Assembly (NCBI RefSeq): GCF_000718135.1
Contig: NZ_JOEM01000018.1
Span: 62,001-126,000, forward strand
DNA from: Streptomyces cyaneofuscatus
GTDB lineage: Bacteria > Actinomycetota > Actinomycetes > Streptomycetales > Streptomycetaceae
Reading direction: 5' to 3'
DNA: 64,000 nucleotides
A program made the translations under genes and the position numbers. Below, piece by piece: positions 24,560 to 33,964 of the stretch; positions within the stretch are counted from its first letter, which is position 1, and each line of letters begins with the position of its first letter. The notes beneath the pieces were generated by a model that was not told where the DNA came from, did no database searches, and was given only the letters and a program-made list of their open reading frames with translations.

Positions 24560-25780
24560 CTACGGGATGAGCCGGAGCAGCTTGTTCGGCGAGCCGGACC
24601 CGATGCCGGTGAGGACGTTGTTCGTCGCACCGTTCACCAGGGCGGCGCCCACGGCGGCCGGGGAGGCGCCGGGGTGGTTCGTCAGGTAGACCGCGGCCGC
24701 CCCGGCGACGTGCGGCGCCGCGAAGGAGGTGCCGTTGCCCGTGTAGGTGGCGGTGTCCGACGTGGCCCACCCGGCCGTGATGTCGGAGCCGGGCGCGAAG
24801 AGGTCCACGCGGGGGCCGTAGTTGGAGTAGCTCGCCCGTGCGTCGGTCCGGGTCGTGGCGCCGACGGTGAGGGCGGTGTCCACCCGGGCGGGCGAGTAGT
24901 TGGACGCGAGGGCGTTGGAATTGCCGGCCGCGATCGCGTACGTCACCCCGGCCGCGATCGACCGGCGTACCGCGTCGTCCAGGGTGGTGCTGGCCCCGCC
25001 GCCGAGCGAGACGTTGGCGACGGAGGAGGAGGTGCGGTTGGCGGTGATCCAGTCGACGCCCGCGATGACCCCGGCGGTGGTGCCGGAGCCGCTGTTGTTG
25101 AGAACGCGTACGGCGACGATCTTCGCCTTCTTGGCCACGCCGTAGGTGGTTCCGGCGGCGGTCGTGGCGACGTGCGTGCCGTGGCCGTTGCCGTCCTGGG
25201 CGGTGGCGTCGTTGTCGACGAAGTCCCAGCCGTACGAGGCCCGGCCCGCGATGTCCTGGTGGGTGATGCGGACACCGGTGTCCAGGACGAAGACGGTGGT
25301 GTTGCCGCCGCCGGAGTCCGGGTAGGTGAACGTGCCGTTCAGCGGCAGGTTCGGCTGGTCGATCCGGTCGAGGCCCCAGGGTGCGTTGGTCTGGGTGGCG
25401 GTCGAGTGGACCTGTCGGTCCTGCTCGACCGAGGCGACCGCCGGGTCGGCGGCGAGCCGCTTGGCCTCGGTGCTGCTGAGCTTCGCGGCGTAGCCGTTCA
25501 GCGCGGAGGTGTAGGTGCGCGTGATGTGCCCGCCGTAGCCCGCTATCAGCTTCTTGCCCTGCGCCGCGGAGGCGCCGAACCCGGCCGTCTCCTTCAGCGT
25601 GACGATGTAGCTCCCGGGGACCGTGCCCGCTGCCCCGGCGTGCAGGACTCTGCCCTCGGGCGCGGGGGCGGGGGCCGCCTGCGCCGGTAAGGCCGCTCCG
25701 GCTCCGACGGCGAGCGCCAGTGTCGTGGCCGCGGCGATCGCTCCGGCGATCCTTCGCTTGGTGGTGCGCACTGCTGCCAT
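24560..25780 (-). CDS. Secreted subtilisin-like serine protease (S8)
   Basis: A 406-residue secreted protease. The signal peptide is about residues 1-36, an I9 propeptide inhibitor follows (YIVTLKETAGFG..., about 58-125), then the proteinase K-like catalytic domain with Asp167 (VFVLDTGV), His200 (DGNGHGTHVA), Asn287 in the oxyanion hole (AAGNSN) and Ser352 (GTSFAAPHVAG). There is no C-terminal extra domain. The start is ATG 25780 with GAGGAG 8 nt upstream. The upstream 229 bp hold its promoter on the minus strand. A typical extracellular protease of Streptomyces; cleaves proteins broadly. Confidence 0.94.
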   Translation of the reverse strand: MAAVRTTKRRIAGAIAAATTLALAVGAGAALPAQAAPAPAPEGRVLHAGAAGTVPGSYIVTLKETAGFGASAAQGKKLIAGYGGHITRTYTSALNGYAAKLSSTEAKRLAADPAVASVEQDRQVHSTATQTNAPWGLDRIDQPNLPLNGTFTYPDSGGGNTTVFVLDTGVRITHQDIAGRASYGWDFVDNDATAQDGNGHGTHVATTAAGTTYGVAKKAKIVAVRVLNNSGSGTTAGVIAGVDWITANRTSSSVANVSLGGGASTTLDDAVRRSIAAGVTYAIAAGNSNALASNYSPARVDTALTVGATTRTDARASYSNYGPRVDLFAPGSDITAGWATSDTATYTGNGTSFAAPHVAGAAAVYLTNHPGASPAAVGAALVNGATNNVLTGIGSGSPNKLLRLIP

Positions 25781-26009
25781 GAAGAAGTCTCCTCGAACGG
25801 TGGCGCGCCAGGGGTTCACGCGCCGGGGGGATGCGGCGTACGGGGTTTCGTCCGCCGCATCCGACGATGGCGGGGTGCGTTCGGGCGGGGCAAGGACGCC
25901 CCGGGAGATGTCATGACCGCGCCACATACGTGATTGCGCGTCAACTCCCCTTACACACAAGGCAATACGGCCGTCGCGTGCTGTGCATGAACGGCACGCT
26001 GGGGCCCCC

Positions 26010-26996
26010 TCAGGCACGCGCGGAGCGGCCCACCGCGTCCGGCAGCGTGGCGCGGATCTCGGTGATCAGGGCGCGGCTGGCCTCGTGGGCGGCCGTGCTG
26101 CCCTCGGTCGGGGTGGTGCCCGCGCGCTGGTGCAGGACGACCCCGAGGATCAGGCGCGGCGTACCGGCGATCTCCTGCGTCGCCGCCCACACCAGGTTGC
26201 CGCCCGCCGGGGTGGACGAGCCGGTCTTCAGGCCGATGACCCCGTTCCGGCCCAGCAGCTTGTTGGTGTTGCGGAACGTCACCCCGGCTCCGGGGGCCTC
26301 GACCGTGCGGGTGGCCACGATCTCGCGGAAGGCCGGGTCCTTCATCACGGCGCGGGCCAGAAGGAGTTGGTCGGCCGAGGTGCTCCGCGTGCTGGTCTCC
26401 ATACCGCTCACCCCGGTGTACGTGGTGCGCCCCATTCCGAGGGCGCCGGCTGCCTCGTTCATCTTCGCCACGAACGCCTTCTCGCCGCCCGCGTCCCAAC
26501 GGGCCAGCAGGCGGGCGATGTTGTTGCCCGACGGCACCATCATCAGTTCCAGGAGGCGACGTTGGGTGTAGGTGCGGCCGGCGAGGACCGGGGCGGTCGT
26601 CTCGACGGAGGAGTACGACTCGTTCGCCGCCTGCTCGTCGGCGGTGATGGCCGCGCCGGGCGCACCCGCTCGCATGGGGTGGTCCTTGAGGATCACGTAC
26701 GCCGTCATGACCTTGGTGACGCTGGCGATCGGGACCGGCCGCTGCTCGCCCCGGGTGCCGAGGCCGCCGATCCCCTCGACCTCCACGCTCGCCTGGCCCT
26801 CGGCGGGCCACGGCAGGTGCAGCGACCTGGCCACGGCCGCGACACCGGGCCCGGAACCCGCGGCGGGGGCGCCGCCCGGGCCGGTCAGGGGGCCGCCGTC
26901 CAGCGCGTACCAGGTGCCCATCCCGGTGGCGAGCGCCAGGGCGGCGGAGAGCGGGACGACGAGGGAGCGGCGGGCAGCAGCACGAAAGTCGGTCAT
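26010..26996 (-). CDS. dacA: D-alanyl-D-alanine carboxypeptidase (S11)
   Basis: A 328-residue low-molecular-mass penicillin-binding protein with an N-terminal signal anchor (about residues 10-30) and the three active-site motifs SVTK (Ser92, Lys95), SGN (Ser156-Asn158) and KTG (257-259). It removes the terminal D-Ala from peptidoglycan peptides and limits cross-linking. It lacks the long C-terminal beta domain of PBP5, as many actinobacterial forms do. The start is ATG 26996 with GGAGG 6 nt upstream. It is 117 bp downstream of a kinase gene on the same strand and may be a target of, or cotranscribed with, that two-component system. Confidence 0.92.
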   Translation of the reverse strand: MTDFRAAARRSLVVPLSAALALATGMGTWYALDGGPLTGPGGAPAAGSGPGVAAVARSLHLPWPAEGQASVEVEGIGGLGTRGEQRPVPIASVTKVMTAYVILKDHPMRAGAPGAAITADEQAANESYSSVETTAPVLAGRTYTQRRLLELMMVPSGNNIARLLARWDAGGEKAFVAKMNEAAGALGMGRTTYTGVSGMETSTRSTSADQLLLARAVMKDPAFREIVATRTVEAPGAGVTFRNTNKLLGRNGVIGLKTGSSTPAGGNLVWAATQEIAGTPRLILGVVLHQRAGTTPTEGSTAAHEASRALITEIRATLPDAVGRSARA

Positions 26997-27113
26997 GGAG
27001 CACCTCCGGGAGAACGCGTGCGATTCCCGCACGGATCTCACCTTCGCGGGGCCCCTCTTCCGGTCCGGTGCGGTGCCGTTTCCGCCGCCGCGAGAGTGCG
27101 TTGCGGTTCCGTT

Positions 27114-28415
27114 TCAGGGTGTACGGGACGCGTCGGGTGGGCCGGGTGGGACCGGTGCCAGGTCGAGCGTGGCGATCGCGCCGTGTCCGTCCCCGTCCCC
27201 GCCCCCCTCCGGTGCGTTCGCGTAGGTCAGGCGGGCGCCGAGGACGTCGGCCTGGCCCTGTGCGATGGTCAGGCCGAGCCCGTGGCCCCGGCCGCGTTCG
27301 GTGGCGCCCGTACGGAAGCGTTGCGGGCCCTGTTCGAGCAGGGCGGCGGGGAAGCCGGGGCCGTGGTCGCGTACGGAGATCCGGGCGCCGGTGACGGTGA
27401 CCTCGACGGGGGCGGCGCCGTGGCGGTGCGCGTTGGTGACCAGGTTGACCACGATCCGCTCCACCCGGCGCGGGTCTGTCTCCACCGTCCCGGCCGCCCC
27501 GGCGGTGACCCGGGTCTCCGTCCCCGTACGCCGCACCACGTCCGCCACCAGCTCGCCCAGCGGCACCGCGTCCGGCCGGGCCCGCTCGGCGCCCGCGTCG
27601 AGCCGCGAGATCTCCAGCAGGTCCTCGATCAGGGCGTTGAGGGCCCGGACCCGGTCCCGTACGAGATGGGTCGCCTCGTCGCTCTCCGGGAGCAGCCCGG
27701 CGGCGGTGACCAGGCCCATCAGCGGGGTGCGCAGCTCATGGGCGACGTCGGCGGTGAAGCGCTGCTCGTTCTCCAGCTTGCGCTGGAGGGCGGAGGCCAT
27801 GTCGTCCACGGCGGCCGACATCTCGGTGATCTCGTCCCGGGCCCGCCCGGTGGAGCCGATCCGCGCGTCCAGTTCCCCGTCCGCGATCCGGCGGGCGGTA
27901 CGGGCTCCGTGGCGCAGCCGCCGGTTGATCGGCTCGGTGGCGAGGGCGGCGAGCGGGACGACGAAGACGAGAGCGGCGAGGACGGACTTCACGATGGAGC
28001 GGTCCAGGAGCTGGAGGCTGCGGACCTCGGTGCTCATGTCGTGGCGCACGACGAGGACTTGACGGTCGCCGACGGCCACGGCACCCCACATCCAGTACCA
28101 GTTGGGCGGATCGGCGTCGTACCAGGTGGCGTACTCGCCGCCGGTATCCGGCTGGTCGGCGAGATCGCGCGCCAGCGGCTCGGGCAGCTCCTCAGGCGTC
28201 CGTACGTCGACGTCCGGCGGCGCCTTCCCCGTACGGCTCAGCTCCCGCTCGGCAGCGATCAGGCGGGTGATCGTGCGCTCGTGGCCCACGCGGAGTCCGC
28301 GCTCGCGGGTGGCGTCGTGCACCAGGAAGCCGACGACCGCCGCCACCGCACAGCAGGCGGCGGCGGCGAGCGCGGCGATCTTCCAGCGCAGGGCGCGGGG
28401 GTTGAGAAGGCCCAT
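27114..28415 (-). CDS. Sensor histidine kinase
   Basis: A 433-residue membrane kinase: membrane segments at about 13-33 and 143-160 with an extracytoplasmic sensor of about 110 residues between them (Trp-rich PPNWYWMWGAVAVG), HAMP, HisKA with ADVAHELRTPL (His226), and HATPase_c with N-box NLVTNAHRHG and G-boxes DHGPGF and GHGLGLTI. It follows its response regulator by 54 bp on the minus strand. The gap is a CCGACC-type repeat and the ATG 28415 has no good ribosome binding site, so kinase expression may be low. The product likely senses the envelope, given the DD-carboxypeptidase next door. Confidence 0.93.
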   Translation of the reverse strand: MGLLNPRALRWKIAALAAAACCAVAAVVGFLVHDATRERGLRVGHERTITRLIAAERELSRTGKAPPDVDVRTPEELPEPLARDLADQPDTGGEYATWYDADPPNWYWMWGAVAVGDRQVLVVRHDMSTEVRSLQLLDRSIVKSVLAALVFVVPLAALATEPINRRLRHGARTARRIADGELDARIGSTGRARDEITEMSAAVDDMASALQRKLENEQRFTADVAHELRTPLMGLVTAAGLLPESDEATHLVRDRVRALNALIEDLLEISRLDAGAERARPDAVPLGELVADVVRRTGTETRVTAGAAGTVETDPRRVERIVVNLVTNAHRHGAAPVEVTVTGARISVRDHGPGFPAALLEQGPQRFRTGATERGRGHGLGLTIAQGQADVLGARLTYANAPEGGGDGDGHGAIATLDLAPVPPGPPDASRTP

Positions 28416-28425
28416 GGTGATCCGT

Positions 28426-28469
28426 CGGTCGGTCGGCGGTCGGTCGTCGGTCTGCGGCCGGTCGGCCGG

Positions 28470-28470
<1 letters not shown>
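28426..28470. repeat. TCGG/CCGACC tandem tract between regulator and kinase
   Basis: The 54-bp gap between the response regulator stop and the kinase start is largely made of repeated TCGG (CCGA on the coding strand) units. The tract reaches the regulator's stop codon at 28470-28472 and ends close to the kinase ATG. Confidence 0.75.
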
Positions 28471-29180
<710 letters not shown>

Positions 29181-29264
29181 AGTTCCTGCCTGGTCGTGGG
29201 GGGGTGATCACGGGGTGGGAGTAATGGGGTGCTTTGCGCATCGTAGGCCGCCCGCCGCATGAGG

Positions 29265-30293
29265 TCAGAACCTCAGCGTCGCCGCCACCGGACGGTGGTC
29301 GCTGCCCGTGGCGGGCAGGGTCCAGGACGCGCGCGGATCCATCCCCTTCACGAGGACGTCGTCGATGCGGACCACCGGGAACCCGGCGGGGTACGTGAAC
29401 CCGAAGCCGCCCCCCGCCTCCCGCTGGGCCGACCGCAGCTGCGAGGTGACCGGGGCCAGGGCCCTGTCCTGGTACGTGCCGTTGAAGTCGCCCAGCACCA
29501 CCACCCGGGGCGCGGGCTCGGCCCTTACGGCGGAGGCCAGGACGCGGGCCGCCTCGTTGCGGCGGGCGGTGGTGAAGCCCGCGCCCGACACGCGTACGGA
29601 GGCGAGGTGGGCGGCATAGACGGCGACGGGGCCCTCGGGGGTGGCCGCCGTGGCCCGCATCGCCCGGGTCCACGGCATGATCTCCACCTCCGCGACCGCC
29701 GTGAGCCGGTGCCTGCTCCAGAGGCCGACGCCGCCGAGCACCGCGTGGTGCGGGTAGGCGGCGGCCAGCTCGCGCTCGTAGACGGGGGTGGACTCCTCGG
29801 ACAGCTCCACCAGGGCCAGGACGTCGGCCTTGGCCCCGGCGAGGGCGCGGGCGGTGCCGGCCGGGTCGGGGTTGGCCTCGTCGACGTTGTGGCTGAGGAC
29901 GGTGAGGCCCTGGCCGGTGGCGCCCGTGCCCTTGCCTCTGTCTTTGCCTTTGTCGGTGAGGGTGGGGCCGAAGAGGGTCGCCCAGACCAGGGCGGGGGCG
30001 AGTACGGCGACGGCGGCGAGCTGGGAGCGCCGTACGGCTGCCAGGGCGAGGAGGGCGGGGACAGCAAGGCCGGTCCAGGGCAGCAGGGTCTGGAAGAGGC
30101 TGCCGAGGTTGAGGGCGGTGTTGGGGAGGTGCGCGTGCAGGGCCATGAGGGCGGCGGAGAGCAGGGCGGCGAGGGCGAGGAGGCGGCCGGGGGGCCGCTG
30201 GGGCGGGGTGGGTGCGGGCGTCGCATTGGTCGGGGCGGGGGTCGGGGTGGGCGCGTCGGCCCGGGTGCTCGGCTCCTCCTCGGTGGTCAGCAC
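29265..30293 (-). CDS. Membrane-anchored endonuclease/exonuclease/phosphatase-fold protein
   Basis: A 342-residue protein: a Pro/Thr-rich cytoplasmic tail (about 1-36), three hydrophobic segments (38-110) and an extracytoplasmic EEP domain (about 128-342) with VLSHNVDEANPD, LALVELSEES, the metal and catalytic motif VVLGDFNGTYQD and the closing SDHRPVAATL. EEP proteins cleave phosphodiesters in nucleic acids or phospholipids; the domain probably faces outside, so it may act on extracellular DNA or lipids. That side assignment is inferred. The start is GTG 30293 with GGGAG 9 nt upstream. Confidence 0.85.
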   Translation of the reverse strand: MLTTEEEPSTRADAPTPTPAPTNATPAPTPPQRPPGRLLALAALLSAALMALHAHLPNTALNLGSLFQTLLPWTGLAVPALLALAAVRRSQLAAVAVLAPALVWATLFGPTLTDKGKDRGKGTGATGQGLTVLSHNVDEANPDPAGTARALAGAKADVLALVELSEESTPVYERELAAAYPHHAVLGGVGLWSRHRLTAVAEVEIMPWTRAMRATAATPEGPVAVYAAHLASVRVSGAGFTTARRNEAARVLASAVRAEPAPRVVVLGDFNGTYQDRALAPVTSQLRSAQREAGGGFGFTYPAGFPVVRIDDVLVKGMDPRASWTLPATGSDHRPVAATLRF

Positions 30294-30405
30294 GGCACGG
30301 GTCTCCCTACGGTCGCGTACACCGGAGATCGGGTACGTCCCCAGCGTCCGGGGCCCGCGCTTCCGGGCGGTCAGGGGCGCGCTTCGGGGACCGCGCGGGT
30401 CTGTT

Positions 30406-33400
30406 TCAGCTGCGTATCGGCCGGACACCCGATGGTGCCGTTGGTGCCGTACGGGCCTGGCGGCCCGCCTCCTCCGGGTCCAGCCGCGCGCCCCTCTCGT
30501 ACGCCTCCGAGAACGCCGCCGCCCCCAGCGCGGCCCGCGCCGCCGCCGTGACGCGGTCGACGTCGGCGCGTTCGGCGGGCGGCAGCGGGGCCCCGGCCCG
30601 GTGGCGGGCGGCCGCCGCCGCGCCCAGGAGGGTGGCCGCCCGGGTGGCGGCGGCAGCATCGCCGGGCAGGGCGGCCGCACCGGCCAGGCCCTCCAGGGAG
30701 AGGGCCAGGGCGCGGGGCTCGGCGAGGGCGCGGGCGATCTCCAGGCCCGCCAGGTGGTGGGCCGCCGCCGCGTGCGCGTCGCCGCGCAGCTCGGCGACGA
30801 AGCCGAGCTCGGCCAGGAGCAGGTGGTCGCCCGCCGGGGAGGAGACGTCGGCGTAGCCGTCGCGGATGTGGAGCAGGTGCGCCTCGGCGCCGTCGAGGTC
30901 GCCCGAGCGGCGGGCGCCGAGGGCGAGGCCCATCTCGGAGTGGATCTCGCCGTACTTGTAGCCCTGTTCGGCGGCGATGCGGCGCGCCTGTTCGTGCAGA
31001 TCGCGGGCGCGGCCGAAGTCGCGGGCGAGCAGCGCGAGCCGGCCGAGCCCGGAGAGCCGGGCCGACACCTCCGCCTCAAGGCCCAACTCCCGTGCCATGC
31101 GCAGCCCTTCATGCTGGCGGCGTTCGGCGTCCTCGTACGCACCCTTGATCTCGGCGAGCGCGGCGAGCGGGGAGACTGTCTGCAACTCGCCCCAGCGGTC
31201 GCCCAGTTCGTGGAAGACCTGGGCGCTGCGCGTGCCGTCCCGGCCGAGGCCGGCGAGGTCGCCGCCGACCAGGGCGAGCGTCGCGCGCAGGCCGAGTGCG
31301 GCGGCGGTGCCCCATCGGTCCTCGGCGGTGGTGAACAGGGTGAGGGCGCGGGTGTTCAGCTCGCTGCTGCCGGTCACGTCGCCCGCGCTGAACAGGCCGT
31401 ACGCACAGATCCAGAGCGCGCGGCCTCGGCGTACGGGGTCAGGGATGGCCTCGGACGCGGGGGCGGGGCCGTGGGCGTCATTCGGCGTGGCGGCTGCGGC
31501 CGGGTCCCCGGTGAGGAGCGCGAACGCGGCGTGGAGGAGGGAGAGTTCAGGCGGGCCGTCCGTCGCGGCCAGCACCGCGCCCAGGCTGCGGCGGGCCTCG
31601 GTCAGGCGGCCGCGCAGCAGCCACCACCAGGCGAGGGCCGTGGCCAGCCGGACGGCCTCCTCCGGCTCGCCCGCGCCCGCCCTGCGCACCGCCTCGTCGA
31701 GGGCCGTCCGCAGGTTGCCCGCCTCCGCGTCCAGCCGGGCCAGCCAGGGCCGCTGCCCCGCGCCGCGCAACCGGGGCTCGGCCTGTTCGGCCAGCGCCCG
31801 GTAGTGGAGGAGGTGCCGGTCCCGCACGGCGGTGGGGTCCTCCATCTCGTGGAGCCGCTCGGCCGCATACGCGGCGACGGACTCCAGAAGCCGGTAGCGG
31901 GGGCCGGTGGGCCCGGCCGCCACCACCACCAGCGACCGGTCGACCAGCCGGGTGACCAGGTCCAGCACCTCGTCCCGGGCCACACCGCCCCCCGCGCAGA
32001 CCGCCTCGGCGGCGGCCAGGTCGCAGCCGTCGGTGTGGGCGGCGAGGCGGCGCAGGACGATGCGTTCGGGGGCGCTGAGCAGCTCCCAGCTCCAGTCGAT
32101 CACCGCGCGCAGCGTCTGCTGGCGGGCCGGGGCGCCGCGCTGCCCGAACGTCAGGACCCGGAAGCGGTCGTTGAGCCGTGCCGCCAACTCCCGTACCCCC
32201 AGAGCCCGTACGCGGGTGGCGGCGAGCTCCAGTGCGAGCGGGATCCCGTCCAGACGACGGCAGATCTCGGCGACGGCGCGGCACTCGGGCTCGTCCGGGG
32301 CGCCAAGGGCCTCCGGGTCGCGCGGGAAGCCGGGGGTGGATGCGGCGGCCCGTTCCATGAACAGCCTGACCGCGTCGGCCGGTTGCAGCGGTTCGACCAG
32401 GAACATCGCCTCGCCCGCGAGGCCGAGCGGCTCCTGACCGGTGGCCAGGACCCGCAGGCCGGGGGCGGTGCGCAGGAGGAGGTCGGTGAGTTCGGCGGCG
32501 GCGTCGACGACGTGCTCGCAGTTGTCCAGGACGAGCAGGGTGCGGCGGTCGCGCAGCGCGGTGGCGAGGCGGTGCGGGAGGGAGGGCGGGGTCGTGGAGG
32601 GGCTGGTGCCGGTACCGGGCAGGGAGCGGGGCGCGTCGTCGCGGATGCCGAGGGTGGCGGCGACCACCTGGGCGAGATCGGCGGGGGTGCCGGCGCGGAT
32701 GCCGGAGAACTCCACCAGCCAGGTGCCGTCGGCCAGTTCGCCCGCCTGCTCGCTGTCCCGCTCGGCGGTGGCCGCCGCGACGGCGAGCCGGGTCTTGCCG
32801 ACGCCGCCGGGGCCGGTGAGGGTCACCAGCCGTGCGTTCGCCAGAAGTTGGGAGAGGTCGGCGAGCGCTTGGCGGCGACCTACTAGGGGGGTGAGGGGGG
32901 CGGGGAGGTTGGAGTGGGAGGGCGGGGCGGTGGTGGTGGGTGCGGTGTTCACGGTGCTTGCCTGAGTCGACGCCCTGTACCCGTACTCGTACTCGTACCC
33001 GTATCCGTATCCGTACGGCTCCGCGCTCAGCCCCGGCTCCTGTCGCAGCACCGCCCCGTGCAGCGCGGCCAGTTCCGGGCTCGGGTCGATCCCCAGCTCC
33101 TCGGCCAGCCGGGCGCGTAGATCCTCGTACGACGCGAGCGCCTCGCTCTGGCGGCCCGTCGCGTACAGGGCCCTCATCCGGACGCCGACCAGGCGCTCCC
33201 GCAGCGGGTGGAGCGCCACGAGGTCGGCGAGCTCCCCGGCGAGGAGCGCGTGGTCCCCCGCCTCCAGGCGCGCCTGGGCCTGCTCCTCCAGTACGGAGAG
33301 CCGCTGCTCCGCGAGGCGCTGGGCGGCCGCCCGCACGAAGGGGGCGTCGGCGAAATCCGCGTACGCCGGTCCGCGCCACAGCTCCAGGGCCTCGGTGAGC

Positions 33401-33762
33401 AGCGCGGCCCGGGCGCGCGGGTCCTGGACGGGGCGGGCCCGTGTCACCAGGGCCCGGAAGCGTACGGCGTCCACCTCGTCGCCGCCGTCGTCGAACCGCA
33501 GCCGGTAGCCCGGGGGTTGGCGCACCACCCGGTCGCGGCCGATGGCCCGGCGCAGCTGGGAGACCTTGGCCTGGAGGGCGCCCGTGGGCCTGCCCGGCGG
33601 CGCGTCGCCCCACAGGTCGTGGATGAGGCGGTCGGCGGAGACCGGTCCCCCGTCGTCGGCGAGCAGATCCGCCAGCAGGGCCCGGACCTTGGCCTCGGGG
33701 ACCCTGACTTCCCGTCCCTCGCCGTCCCACACCGCCAGTGGCCCGAGCACCCCAAACCGCAT
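30406..33762 (-). CDS. AfsR-like SARP transcriptional regulator
   Basis: A 1118-residue regulator: an OmpR-type winged helix and BTAD domain (about 1-245), a linker of alternating Tyr and Gly/Glu (249-263), an NB-ARC/STAND ATPase with P-loop TGPGGVGKTRL (about 315-325), LVLDNCEHVVD and GIPLALELAATRV, then a TPR-like C-terminal half. SARPs bind direct repeats and activate secondary metabolism genes. The start is ATG 33762: TACGGT (33775-33770, minus strand) lies 7 nt upstream, so the message is probably leaderless. The three direct repeats at 33796-33828 upstream may be its own operator. It is divergent from an MFS exporter and two monooxygenases. Confidence 0.93.
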   Translation of the reverse strand: MRFGVLGPLAVWDGEGREVRVPEAKVRALLADLLADDGGPVSADRLIHDLWGDAPPGRPTGALQAKVSQLRRAIGRDRVVRQPPGYRLRFDDGGDEVDAVRFRALVTRARPVQDPRARAALLTEALELWRGPAYADFADAPFVRAAAQRLAEQRLSVLEEQAQARLEAGDHALLAGELADLVALHPLRERLVGVRMRALYATGRQSEALASYEDLRARLAEELGIDPSPELAALHGAVLRQEPGLSAEPYGYGYGYEYEYGYRASTQASTVNTAPTTTAPPSHSNLPAPLTPLVGRRQALADLSQLLANARLVTLTGPGGVGKTRLAVAAATAERDSEQAGELADGTWLVEFSGIRAGTPADLAQVVAATLGIRDDAPRSLPGTGTSPSTTPPSLPHRLATALRDRRTLLVLDNCEHVVDAAAELTDLLLRTAPGLRVLATGQEPLGLAGEAMFLVEPLQPADAVRLFMERAAASTPGFPRDPEALGAPDEPECRAVAEICRRLDGIPLALELAATRVRALGVRELAARLNDRFRVLTFGQRGAPARQQTLRAVIDWSWELLSAPERIVLRRLAAHTDGCDLAAAEAVCAGGGVARDEVLDLVTRLVDRSLVVVAAGPTGPRYRLLESVAAYAAERLHEMEDPTAVRDRHLLHYRALAEQAEPRLRGAGQRPWLARLDAEAGNLRTALDEAVRRAGAGEPEEAVRLATALAWWWLLRGRLTEARRSLGAVLAATDGPPELSLLHAAFALLTGDPAAAATPNDAHGPAPASEAIPDPVRRGRALWICAYGLFSAGDVTGSSELNTRALTLFTTAEDRWGTAAALGLRATLALVGGDLAGLGRDGTRSAQVFHELGDRWGELQTVSPLAALAEIKGAYEDAERRQHEGLRMARELGLEAEVSARLSGLGRLALLARDFGRARDLHEQARRIAAEQGYKYGEIHSEMGLALGARRSGDLDGAEAHLLHIRDGYADVSSPAGDHLLLAELGFVAELRGDAHAAAAHHLAGLEIARALAEPRALALSLEGLAGAAALPGDAAAATRAATLLGAAAAARHRAGAPLPPAERADVDRVTAAARAALGAAAFSEAYERGARLDPEEAGRQARTAPTAPSGVRPIRS
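32975..33016. repeat. Seven-unit hexamer array coding a Tyr-Gly/Glu linker
   Basis: Seven 6-bp units (CTGTAC, CCGTAC, TCGTAC twice, CCGTAT twice, CCGTAC) inside the SARP gene. On the coding strand each unit is a TAC codon plus GGN or GAG, giving a run of alternating Tyr and Gly/Glu between the BTAD and ATPase domains. The unit is two codons, so copy changes keep the frame. Confidence 0.93.
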
Positions 33763-33795
33763 GGCCGCCACCGTACAGGTGCCGGGAACCGGCCC

Positions 33796-33828
33796 CCCGA
33801 AGGTTTCCCGAAGGTTCCCCGAAGCGGC
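33796..33828. promoter_or_regulatory. Three 11-bp direct repeats, SARP-type operator candidate
   Basis: CCCGAAG occurs at 33796, 33807 and 33818, exactly 11 bp apart, as CCCGAAGGTTT, CCCGAAGGTTC and CCCGAAGCGGC. SARPs bind heptamer direct repeats spaced 11 bp so that they lie on one face of DNA. The site is in the 202-bp region between the SARP gene and the divergent MFS gene and lies 20 bp upstream of the SARP gene's apparent -10 box. Confidence 0.7.
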
Positions 33829-33964
33829 CGGGCGCAGTGTCGTTCCAGTAGGCGGCACCTGAGGGGAGCGGCAACCAGGCCCCCGTACGCGCGCAGGACG
33901 GCTCTGGTCGTCCGTCAATCCACCACCGTCCCCCCTTGCCCTCCGGAAACCTGGAGCACACCCC

